Source: Phallusia mammillata
Taxonomy: Eukaryota > Chordata > Ascidiacea > Phlebobranchia > Ascidiidae
Reading direction: 5' to 3'
DNA: 64,000 nt
Assembly: GCA_003260075.1 (NCBI GenBank)
Contig: QLIY01000287.1
Coordinates: forward strand, 107,327-171,326
The notes under the pieces are model-generated. The model saw nothing but the letters and a program-made list of their open reading frames with translations, made no database searches and was not told the DNA's origin. Made by a program: the position numbers and the translations under genes. Positions 44,005 through 56,774 of the stretch are shown piece after piece (position 1 is the first letter of the stretch; each line of letters starts with the position of its first letter).

Positions 44005-47000
44005 ACCGGACCGTATAATTTTTCAGGTTAAATGCTTTAAAGCATTTTGCCCATGTATACCGGGGATGATGAACTAATTTTGGCGTTTTCATTTCTAAAT
44101 ATTTGTAGTTTTTTAAGGCCGGTCCTCGATAAAATTTCTGTTTAAAAACGGTCCTCAGTACAAAAAAGGTTGCCGACCCGTGATGTAAGCTATAGTTCCT
44201 TGTTGTGGATTGGCGAGGACAAAAGCTATAATTATTCCGTGTGTTTGTATGACTTATCATTTACTTACAACGTTTGTAACAGAACACCTACAAAGAGAAA
44301 CACAACAAGGAAAAGGGTCAGGGTTTCAACAGCTACAAAGACTCGTTGCAGATGAAACATCTACGAACATTGCCGGCCCAGTACAGTGATGTAAGTCCTG
44401 AAGTGCAATGATGAGTCGACTTCGATTTCCATTATTTTCTTTGTAACACCTAAACCTAAGTAGACGATTTATTTGACCAATATTTTATTTGTGTTTTAAA
44501 GAACAAGTACAAGGGGGGGGGGAAAGTGCAATAATAAGTCGACTTAGATTTCCATTATTTTTTTTTTGTAGCACCTAAACCTAAGTAGGCGATTTATTTG
44601 ACCAATATTTTATTTGTGTTTTAAAGAACAAGTACAAGCAAGATTTGATCCTATCCAGAGGTAAAGTGATCCAAGTGGATGACACACCGTGGTTAGCAAG
44701 TCACAAACGTGCTCAGCAGTTCATTAGCCACGTAAGTTAACTTTTTGTAGATGAACCTTCGATTTTTCGTTACGTACAAAAATTCAATACTGGGATCAGA
44801 CCTAAAGAGTCTGTGTGGACCACCAATCACGGCACACACACACACAAATATAAAAATCATAATACGCCAAGCAGATTGCAGGTGACATACTTAACCAGTC
44901 GGTCACTATATATGGTAATGCTTGGTGACAAACTATATATATAACTATATATATATATATATATATATACATAACTTGCACAGTGGAATAAGGTTGACTG
45001 TATCTTTTGCCCTAAAAAATAACTTGTATTAATACTGTTGCCACTTTGGGGGGGGGGTAAATCATAATACGTCAGGTATATTGAAGGTGATATACCTAAT
45101 CAACCAGTTACCATATATGGAAATGCTTGGTGACCGGCTGATTCGCTACAACGCCTTCAATAGGGTTGGCGTATACTATGTTTTGATTTTTCGTCGGAGG
45201 AAAGTGGCGTGTTGAAATATCTATTTATATATATATATGCATATATATATATATATATATAACTTGCACAGTGGAATAAGGTTGACCGTATCTTTTGCCC
45301 TAAAAAATAACTTGTATTAATACTGTTGCCACTTTGTATTCGGCCGTAAACTGTGAACAATCATAACTGAGATCAATCCTGACGCCTTCATGCAGCAAAC
45401 GGAGGAAGGACTTCGCTTTCAATATGCTTGGTGCACTGGTGTAAACCATTCACTCTTCTATTTCAGATCAAATACGGCAAAGAGAGCGGTAGAAAGTTAA
45501 AATGTAGATACCAACCCGACAAGATTAACAAACATGTGAAGGGAGTAACAGACAACATCAGTGATTCAAAGTACGAAAATCTCACCAAATGTGTATTTAA
45601 ACTGCAGTTACTATTTCTCCACATGCATCATCATTTTGCGAAAATGCCATACATTATGTTTCCAAGCAGTATATAATATTACTTTATATGTGTGATTTTT
45701 TTCAGATACCACGACGATTATGAAACCTTCTTCAAAGGCAACTTGATTCCACTTCCCGAAACACCAGAAACAAGGAATGTGCTCAAGAATTCAAAACTTC
45801 TTAGTCAGGTAAAAGAATCTTTTTTAAAAATACACCAAACTTAAGTTCGTACACGAATTTTTTACTTCTCTTTTCTTGGCCAATTTTTACACCTGGCAGA
45901 TGTTCTTATTATTTTCCTTAACCATCTAAATACTATTTTTTATACCTTATAAATTTGGTTAGTATTTTCTTTGACAATCTAAATGACCTATAGGCATGCG
46001 TTATGTTTTAAATCATTTTTATTCAGACACCCCTAGATATATTGCTGAATATACTTCTTTTTCGACAGTCAACTTATCAATCGATATACTTTTTAAGCAA
46101 TACATTTTGTACATTTAGACTGAATACCAGCAAAAGGCGAAAGAAGGAATGAAGACTTACCTTGTGATCCCTGACGATCCAGAGTACAAGAGATTGCGTG
46201 AGGCTGCCCAGTATTACAGTGATATCGTATACAAGGATGAGGCGGCTAAGCAGAAGTCCAAGTACACAACTGTGCCTGACACTCCGGACATTTTGAAAGC
46301 TAAGGAATCGCAAGCACTACAAAGCGACGTAAGATTGTCACATAAACATATCGTTAAAAATTGTTTGTCTGCTTTCGAACTGCCTTTCTGGTGTACCGGA
46401 GAGGCTTAGATTTGAAAGTACATATAATTGTTGGTACGGTGAATATAATGGCTGGAAGCAGGCTCATATTTTCAAACGTTTGTAAATAACTTCATACAGC
46501 CTCGGAAGTGAAAAACTTTTCCACAGGCATTTTCCTAGAACTAATTTCGCCACATTTGCTGTGACAAAACTGTTGCTTAACTTTTTACCTTCATTTTGAA
46601 CAAGTCTTTTTATAAATTAGTTCAAAATGAAAATTGAGAGAAAAAAGCTGCATGCCTAAGCTCGTGTCATTATCACTGATATATTGTGGCTACATTAGCC
46701 ACATCAGATTTGGGCCAACATACCTAATATGAGTATTACTAACTGTTCCTTCTTAAGCAGGGTTCAGCGGAGGTGATTTTTATGTCCTAAACGAGTTTTG
46801 TTCGTATTCAAGTACTTTTAAACTACAGTTGTAGAGCGCTCAAAAACTATGATAATTTGTAAAAAACGTAATTATGTTTCATATTTGTCTGTAGAATGCA
46901 TACAAAGGTGCAGCAAAGAAGAAGCTCGCTACTGAATACCAACTTCCAGAGGAGGGAACAGCAACCATGCAACAACAGCGCTTTGCCAGCACATTGACAA

Positions 47001-50000
47001 GTGACAAGCAATACAAAACGCGAGGTTATTACTACAAACACCACATGTATTGTGTTCTATTTTGTTTTTCTATAGATCTGCGATGTTGTTACCACCACCG
47101 TTTGTAACAGTTAATGATTTGAAAACTAGTAGCCTTTTTGTTGACAAAAAGTTTTTGCTGTTTTTAGAGTTGACAGGAAATTAGAAATATTTATAATAAC
47201 GAACTTTTAAAGTGACATGATTTATTAGAAAACTGTCTGAGAACTTTTAAAGTGAATATCTTCTATAACTGTGCTCCGTACTCATACACGCTGACAATGC
47301 GATTGTTAAAAGCTCTGCAATAGAATTTAATAAAGCTGTCTAAAGCAGGGGTGTCAAACTTGCTGCCCACAAAGCCCTCCAATGCGGCCCACGAACTCTC
47401 AACAACAATTGTATTATTTTGTCAGATATATGTGCGGCCGTAAACATGTTCATTAAAATATTTGTACTGGCGGTCGTGACGCAATTAAAACTCTTTTGCC
47501 AAATATTTTAAATTATAACCACTCTAAATAGATTTTGTGATGCTGAAAGCAGCATGACTAGCCTAGTAGCCATATGCGTCAGATTTGTACGCCTTTTGTG
47601 TGCAAACAATGCGGAAAAACAGGAACCACTAGCGTCACAACATAGAGTATGACGTAATAAACAATTAAAACTGATGTTAACACTGTGCAGCTCAATCTGT
47701 GCATCAAGCAGGGCTTTTGGCGCGTCAATATAGTTGGTATATATGTGATTTTAACCTATTTCTTTACATCTGTAATTTTAAAAAAAAACCAGCAGGTAAT
47801 TGGCGGCTGTTGGTGAAATAAGGATCTGCGATGCGGCCATAGTAGCGAAAAGGTTGTTTAAGTGTACAAAACTAGATTAAAAATCACATGTGGCCCTCGG
47901 CATAATTTCCAAACTGCAATGTGGCCCACGAACCCCACGAGTTTGACACCTCTGGAAATGTTTCGTCCAACTGCCGTAAAGTTATGCCAAAACCAAAACT
48001 CTTCTGTTTAGCAATACAACTAGTCAAACGAATTGTTTTTATAACTTGACATCAGTTGGGACAAAAACAATCCCCTTGGAGTTTTGTGTTTCTCCTAATC
48101 AGGTAAAAAACTTCTTTTGTATTTGTTTAAACAGGCGAAGACGTGAAGCACGACCCAACCGGATTTAAGAACATGAAAGAAACAAGGGAAACAAAACACG
48201 CCAAAGATGTCATTAAACCACTTAACGAGGTAAATATATCAAATATTTGCTGATAAGGATTGGAGTGTATGCAAATCGTAATACCCATATATCCAAACAA
48301 TTTTGCCCTTTGTAGCTAAAGTACAAGGAAAAAGCCAAGAAAGGCCTCCAAAAAATACACCCTTCCGCTGAAGATCCATGGACGAAGAAGGCAATGGAAA
48401 CCAATGACAACATTAGTGATGTAAGAGACTGTAAACTGCAATAAGTCTAAATTCATTTATTTTATTGAATAGATACATGTGTATATATAAGTAAAAACCA
48501 TCTTCAATGTCTTATTCAATCAGAATGATGCTATCTGGTTTCTCGTGTTGGTTAAGTTTAGTTTTGAAAGCCAGGTCTAATTTTGCGATGGTCAAATATT
48601 TCATTATACAGAACGTGACCTTAGTTTCGTTGTTGCTTTTTTAAATTAAACTTGTAATTTGGTTTTTTAGGTCAAGTACAAAGCAAAGGACAAGGATTTG
48701 GCTCACAAGTATAAACTCAAGGAGACCGACAACTTTATGAAACACGCTCTTAAGGTAGATAATTAATCTTTACAAAACTGCAGCTTTTACGGCATTGACA
48801 TTAGCTGAACTACGAAAACCAAGATATAGATACTTGAATTAGTAATTATAAGTTTTTGCTTCAACTTGGTACTAGAGCAAAACCCGAAAAAAGGTTGAAT
48901 TAATTCATGGTCGTGTTGAGACATAACTTTTTTAAATGTTAACATCAAGCCCTGAGAACATACCACTTTGTACCATGTTTAGCAAACGTTAGCAACATTT
49001 CCAAGTAACCAATACCTAATTATTGCAGTTGGGCTTCTGGCGTGTCAAACGTTTTATCTTGATCAAAGATTACAGAAATAATTGCTACAAAAAAAACACT
49101 TGCCGGTGCATTTGATGTGACTTTTTGATGCTTGAAAATAACCTCTTATCTAAACGACATGAAGCGGACCAATCACTAACCTTTATACGATCTCAGGTCC
49201 GTGATAACATTAGCGATGTCAAGTACAAAGAAAACTACTTGGACAACGTTGGTCTTTGCTGGTGTCTTCCGGACGAAAGAGTGTTTCAGCATGCAAGAAA
49301 AGTGGCCGATCTCTCCAGTGATGTAAGGAATTAAAAGAAACAATAATCTTTAAAACTACGTATTTGATTCAAATGCTATTGTTTTTTAAATGAAACGTTG
49401 CAGCTAAATAACTGCTATGTGGTAAATATATTTTATTGCACACTTTGACAATAAGTTAAACCAATAGTATAATCAAATGTATTTATGTTTTTTAGCCCTG
49501 ATGGCTTACATTGGCATCTTTTAGAGTTGCTTTCAGTCGTTCTAATGGAGTTTTTGTAAAAAAAAACGTCTACTCAATGCCGTTTTGAAAATAACTTACA
49601 CTTTCATTTGACGATACGTTTTTAGAACAAGTACAAATTTGAGGCGAAAAAACTAAAGGGCAAATATCACATCACAACTGATACTCCGGAGTTCGAGAGA
49701 CTGAGAAAAGTGCAGGAAGATATTAGTGAGGTACATTCTGCTAATGTGATTGTTTGGGTTTGTCTTTGTTTGAAATATAAAGATTGATGTTTATAACATG
49801 CTGGTTGAGTTAACTGTTAACAATACGTCTAGAATCGCTTTCAAAATGTACTCTAGCTGTGAACAGTTAAAAGCTAGAGTACATTTTGAAAGCGATTCTA
49901 GACGTATTGTTGGGCCTCAGAACAAATAACACCAGGCGCATTGATCTTTCCAGAAAATAACTGTTTGTTTCTTGCTAGCATTGCATTCAAATGACCGCAT

Positions 50001-53000
50001 ACCGTATTTTGCGAACTCTAATTACGTTGGCTATATTGTGACACAATGCATTGTGATAAACTCAGTCGCAAATTTTCTTTCTTGGGCTAATGCAAGTGAA
50101 TAAAGTGAACTAACTGGCAATTTATTCCTTACAGAACAAATATAAAGAAGGTGTCAAAGATTTCACGGTCCTGGAAATCACACCCGATATCAAACATGCC
50201 ACCGATGTTTCGTCGCTTGTCAGCAAGGTAAATTTTTTGATATGACTAACATCGTAAATTTTTAACCATTTTAACTACATTTGTGACTATTCATTAACCA
50301 GATTTCCTGTATTTTTAAGCATTTTATAAAACTTCTTGAATTGTTGTAATAACCGTTTTTAATCATTTTATTTGTGTTTATAACGATTTCTGCCATGTTT
50401 TTACCACACTAAACTATTTGAACTCGGCTAATAGCCAAATATTTTTTAAACATTTTTACTACGTTTATAACGATTTTTAAACCATTTTAATCATGTTTGT
50501 AATGCGTTTTTACCATCCTAACTACGTTTATAGCAATTTTCTATGTTTTACCGAGTTTGTTTGAACGTCATTGGTAACATCATTGTGTTTTGTACAGAAC
50601 AAGTACAAAGCGAAGTTTGAGAAGAGCAAGGGAAGTTACACTGTAACTGAAAAAGATTCAGCCATTAACCATGCAGTTCAGGTCAACAACATGGTTAGCC
50701 AGGTAAGCACCTTGAATATTTTAAGCGTTGGTTGTCTGGTAAAATATTTGTGTGTAATATTTGAAAACACTAAACCAGCTGTGGATAAAATATTGTCGTA
50801 CAGATGATCTATAAACAGGGTTGCCATACCGTCCTTATTTCTAAGATTTGTCCTTAGGGGGGGGGGGGTCTTTGTTTGAAATATAAAGAGTGATGTTTAT
50901 AACATGCTGATTGAGTTAACTGTTAACAATACGTCTAGAATCGCTTTCAAAGCACTCTAGCTGTTAACTGTTCACAGCTAGAGTAAATTTTTTTGAAAGT
51001 GATTCTAGACGTATTGTTGGGCCTCAGAACAAATATTTTGCGAACTCTAATTACGTTGGCTATATTGTGACACAATGCATTGTGATAAACTCAGTCGCAA
51101 ATTTTCTTTCTTGAGCTAATGCAAGTGAATAAAGTGAACTAACTGGCAATTTATTCCTTACAGGACAAATACAAAGAAGGTGTCAAAGATTTCACGGTCC
51201 TGGAAATCACACCCGATATCAAACATGCCACCGATGTTTCGTCGCTTGTCAGCAAGGTAAATTTTTTGATATGACTAACATCGTAAATTTTTAACCATTT
51301 TAACTACATTTGTGACTATTCATTAACCAGATTTCCTGTATTTTTAAGCATTTTATAAAACTTCTTGAATTGCTGTAATAACCGTTTTTAATCATTTTAT
51401 TTGTGTTTATAACGATTTCTGCCATGTTTTTACCACACTAAACTATTTGAACTCGGCTAATAGCCAAATATTTTTTAAACATTTTTACTACATTTATAAC
51501 GATTTTTAAACCATTTTAATCATGTTTGTAATGCGTTTTTACCATCCTAACTACGTTTATAGCAATTTTCTATGTTTTACCGAGTTTGTTTGAACGTCAT
51601 TGGTAACATCATTGTGTTTTGTACAGAACAAGTACAAAGCGAAGTTTGAGAAGAGCAAGGGAAGTTACACTGTAACTGAAAAAGATTCAGCCATTAACCA
51701 TGCAGTTCAGGTCAACAACATGGTTAGCCAGGTAAGCACCTTGAATATTTTAAGCGTTGGTTGTCTGGTAAAATATTTGTGTGTAATATTTGAAAACACT
51801 AAACCAGCTGTGGATAAAATATTGTCGTACAGATGGTCTATAAACAGGGTTGCCATACCGTCCTTATTTCTAAGATTTGTCCTTATTTTGAAGGGCTATG
51901 TCTTAGAAAAGTTCGTTGTCCTTATTTCTAAGAAATGTCCTTGTTTTTGACTTGAGTCCTTTTTTTGTCTTATTTTATACAACTACAAGTCAAATCCCTG
52001 CTACAATTAATAGTAAACCTANCAGCTAAATAACTGCTATGTGGTAAATATATTTTATTGCACACTTTGACAATAAGTTAAACCAATAGTATAATCAAAT
52101 GTATTTATGTTTTTTAGCCCTGATGGCTTACATTGGCATCTTTTAGAGTTGCTTTCAGTCGTTCTAATGGAGTTTTTGTAAAAAAAAACGTCTACTCAAT
52201 GCCGTTTTGAAAATAACTTACACTTTCATTTGACGATACGTTTTTAGAACAAGTACAAATTTGAGGCGAAAAAACTAAAGGGCAAATATCACATCACAAC
52301 TGATACTCCGGAGTTCGAGAGACTGAGAAAAGTGCAGGAAGATATTAGTGAGGTACATTCTGCTAATGTGATTGTTTGGGTTTGTCTTTGTTTGAAATAT
52401 AAAGATTGATGTTTATAACATGCTGGTTGAGTTAACTGTTAACAATACGTCTAGAATCGCTTTCAAAATGTACTCTAGCTGTGAACAGTTAAAAGCTAGA
52501 GTACATTTTGAAAGCGATTCTAGACGTATTGTTGGGCCTCAGAACAAATAACACCAGGCGCATTGATCTTTCCAGAAAATAACTGTTTGTTTCTTGCTAG
52601 CATTGCATTCAAATGACCGCATACCGTATTTTGCGAACTCTAATTACGTTGGCTATATTGTGACACAATGCATTGTGATAAACTCAGTCGCAAATTTTCT
52701 TTCTTGGGCTAATGCAAGTGAATAAAGTGAACTAACTGGCAATTTATTCCTTACAGAACAAATATAAAGAAGGTGTCAAAGATTTCACGGTCCTGGAAAT
52801 CACACCCGATATCAAACATGCCACCGATGTTTCGTCGCTTGTCAGCAAGGTAAATTTTTTGATATGACTAACATCGTAAATTTTTAACCATTTTAACTAC
52901 ATTTGTGACTATTCATTAACCAGATTTCCTGTATTTTTAAGCATTTTATAAAACTTCTTGAATTGTTGTAATAACCGTTTTTAATCATTTTATTTGTGTT

Positions 53001-56000
53001 TATAACGATTTCTGCCATGTTTTTACCACACTAAACTATTTGAACTCGGCTAATAGCCAAATATTTTTTAAACATTTTTACTACGTTTATAACGATTTTT
53101 AAACCATTTTAATCATGTTTGTAATGCGTTTTTACCATCCTAACTACGTTTATAGCAATTTTCTATGTTTCACCGAGTTTGTTTGAACGTCATTGGTAAC
53201 ATCATTGTGTTTTGTACAGAACAAGTACAAAGCGAAGTTTGAGAAGAGCAAGGGAAGTTACACTGTAACTGAAAAAGATTCAGCCATTAACCATGCAGTT
53301 CAGGTCAACAACATGGTTAGCCAGGTAAGCACCTTGAATATTTTAAGCGTTGGTTGTCTGGTAAAATATTTGTGTGTAATATTTGAAAACACTAAACCAG
53401 CTGTGGATAAAATATTGTCGTACAGATGGTCTATAAACAGGGTTGCCATACCGTCCTTATTTCTAAGATTTGTCCTTATTTTGAAGGGCTATGTCTTAGA
53501 AAAGTTCGTTGTCCTTATTTCTAAGAAATGTCCTTGTTTTTGACTTGAGTCCTTCTTTTGTCTTATTTTAAACAACTACAAGTCAAATCCGTGCTACAAT
53601 TAATAGTAAACCTAGACCTGTGCTGTTGTAAGATGCAAAAAGTATTTTCTTCGAACAATTAGAAGTTACTGCAATGGATTGATTCCGGCCAAAATATTGC
53701 ATATGATGTATCATAGCTCGTGTAAATGCAAAGATTTGTTCAAAAACGTTTAAATCGTTTCATCTAAAAATATAATTTTTCGTTTGTCCTTATTTTTGGC
53801 TTCAAGTCGATGGCAACCCTGTCTATAAAGGACCAAATCTTAGGCTACGCGTATTTTTTTTGACTGGACCGATATTTGAAATTTTGCTGCAAACGTTTGA
53901 CTGTAACTTAATAACCTAATCCTAACAATACAAAGATCTCATTTTACTTTGGTTGAGCTTTCGTACTAGACTCAAAACATAATTACGTTTTTTCGATCCA
54001 ACAATTTCATATTTGTAAAACCTTTGCCCGTTGCAGAACAACTACAAGAAAAAGGCTAAGAATTTGCGCAAGGAAGGTTACACAGTGCTTGCTAAAAGGC
54101 CAGACACTGATCACCAGCAAAAAGTCCAACGAAACATCAGCAACGTATGTTATGGTGTGACCTGATGTGTGTGCTTCCAATTCTACTTCCTTCTTTGTCA
54201 GCATGCTGTCTTGCCTTACTCAAAAAGATGGACTTTTTCAACTTTTTCTTGTTTTCATATATATTCTCTGTGTTGTTTTGTGTTCTTTGTATTCTATTGT
54301 TTCGTTTGTGCATGGTGTGATGGCATGTTTCAAACCAGGTGTGCTTTTTGTAATTTGTGATACGTTTCGTTCATTTTTCATGTTTTAACATTTCATCGTG
54401 TTTAACTGCATAACCAGCTTCATTTTAGCATTCGTGTGATGTTAACAATTTTGCATATCACATTTATTTACAACCTGTACATCCAATCAGATCGAGTATC
54501 GTAAAGAAGCTCGCGAAAATGTGGACAAAGACTTCACTGTCATCGACAAGCGCCCTGACGTTGAGCATGCAATGTCTACAGCTAAAATGCAGAGCTCGGT
54601 GAGGGTCGATTCTTCTTGAGTTTGATGTGTCTGTAATAATCAGAACATTATGGAAAATTGTTACATACAATAACAAAAAAAATGGCACAAATTTAAACAC
54701 AAGTTGGCCAAAATGAACGAAAATGTCTTTTCCCCAAAAAATTCTACTTTTCCATGTATCCTGTCAATTTAAGATTCCTGTTTTAAAACTTTAGATAACT
54801 TCTACATTGATCATTGCTAGTAATGGTGACTGTTTAAATGTTAGATGCCAACCACTCCTAAAAAATGATACGTGGTTGTAACTAGTTGCTGAACTTTATT
54901 TAGATTCATTACAAGCAAAAGACTGAGGCCAAGGACATCGAAATGCTAAAAACGCCTGGAATGAAACACGCCCTGGGAGCAAATAAGCTTCAAAGCGACG
55001 TAAGTTATAGGCTTTGTTCTGTTCACCTTTAAATTTCGACATATTTTAAATTATCCGACATATTTTGGATCGTTTATCGAATAAACTGAAATTCAGCTAC
55101 AAACGCTTACTGTGACGATCTGTAATAATGCATGAATTGTGTTGTAAATGTATAGCTGTTAACGCATAACATATTTTGTACAGCTTGAATACCGAAAAGA
55201 ATTCGACAAGGAGATCAAAGGAAAAGGTTGGAAATTTATCAAGGACACTCCAGCTCAAAAACATGCCGAAGAAATTGGAAAAGTACAAAGTCAAGTGAGT
55301 GGTATATGATAAACTTAAAAGCATAATCCACAATTTTGGCTAAAATGCAAATGTATTCTACGACCAAATACCGTATGTTCAATTGCGAGTTAGCCGTCAC
55401 TGTTCTGCCTGTGTGTTTGCTGTTTTTAAATCCGCATCTGTGTTCAGTTTAAATACACTAAAGAGCATCGGGACAACATCGGCAAGGGATACACAGCAAT
55501 CACTGACAGACCTGACATTGTTCATGCAACTTCATGCAAAGATGTACTCAGCGATGTAAGTACAGCGGATTCCCATAATGTAAATATAACTCATAAAATC
55601 GGACATCTATGAATATGCTATAGCAGGGATGGCGAACCTTTTTAGTTTAATGGGTCAAACATGATATCAAAATTTGGAAAGAAAACAAAGTGGGTCACAT
55701 ATTTTGTTATGTGTCAATGTCAATGCTAAGATGCTTGTTGCTGCATCTTTTTAAGTCTTGTCCTAGGTTGTTTTCAATTTAATAAACGCAGCAGTCGAAT
55801 CTGAGCTGAGACGATTCCCGACACTTGATTTTATGAAATTCATGCGTGAAAACAAAGATTCCAATGTGGAACCAAACAGTGTCAACAAAGTTACAACAAA
55901 CTGTTTCAAGTTGTACGTTTAAATAAACATACTCACAATTGACTCAACAATCTGTATATTACGACAATAGGTAATCTGGCAAAGGACTTAAAGTTAAAGT

Positions 56001-56728
56001 TAATCTTGGAAATCTAGTAGCCCCACCTATAGTAATCAGTATAAATTTTTGAAACCTTAAGTGGGTCACTGGAATTCACATGGTGGGTCACTTTGTGACC
56101 CGCGGGTCATTGGTTCGCCATCCCTGTGCTATAGTATACTGATCAGTTATTCGTTACCTTAACAACCCAGAATTAGGCTTTTACCAATGTGCTCAGGTTA
56201 TCTCCATTTTTGTCTGGCTTGTAAGTAAGATTGTGTTGAGAAATGTTTTGTTTGTTTAATTAAAGCACGTCCCAAACGGGATGTCGAACGTCGGATACGT
56301 ATTAGCAAAATAGCACGAAAAATAAAATTGGTACTATACCACATTATTCCTGGGTCAAATTATAAGTCTTTGTGTCAACATTACGCTGTTGGTTTGAATC
56401 TTAGATCTTGACATATATTTTGTTGTTGTAGTATGAGTACAAGCGTCGTCACCGTGATATGACTGGCAAAGGTTACACTTTCACTCCTGATAATCCTTCG
56501 CAAATGCATGCTGAGGAGGCTTCACAGTTCCAGAGCGAGGTATGGAAAACATAATTTATAAAATGACTCGAAAAAGTAATGTTGAGATCACACGTGATTG
56601 TATTGCAACACTGTGTAGTCATTCAAATTTCGATTTTAGACACAAATTTTGTTAAATATGATCGAGAAAATTGTGTTAAATATGATCCGACAACGTAAAA
56701 GCATCGAGCCAGTAAATGATAAGCTGTA

Positions 56729-56774
<46 letters not shown>

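Larger units (their letters stand above)
474..50868. other. 36 short poly-G runs: probable 10-base gap placeholders
   Basis: Starts (length in brackets if not 10): 474(12), 1836, 1983, 2809, 7938(12), 8190, 10207, 11225(11), 11349, 13334(11), 13674, 14675, 15492, 16776, 20494(16), 20761, 20932, 21957(12), 22242, 22682, 24656(12), 25384, 25888(11), 26776(13), 28014, 30027, 33629, 36237, 37663, 38858(12), 41122(12), 41493, 42735, 44513, 45048, 50857(12). None is shorter than 10. I saw no equivalent C run. Most excess G can be native flanking bases. At most sites the right flank restarts upstream of the left flank's end. They are assembly joins, not G-quadruplexes. Confidence 0.85.
49402..53430 (+). 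repeat. Block of about 1.4 kb present up to three times
   Basis: 49402-50856, 50869-52021 (starts later in the unit) and 52023-53430 align with each other. The first and third copies are offset by about 2621 bp and look nearly identical, while the second is more divergent. The boundaries are a 12-G run (50857-50868) and a single N (52022). The pattern fits two haplotypes plus a redundant contig. Confidence 0.75.

Noticed and set aside
43877-44260. 127-aa minus-strand frame with a proline tract
   Set aside because: It spans the 57-G placeholder and a hAT-like MITE in an intron, with no homology seen.
474-50868. G-quadruplex or recombination-hotspot role for the G runs
   Set aside because: The fixed ten-base floor, single strand and overlapping flanks fit an assembly placeholder better than biology.
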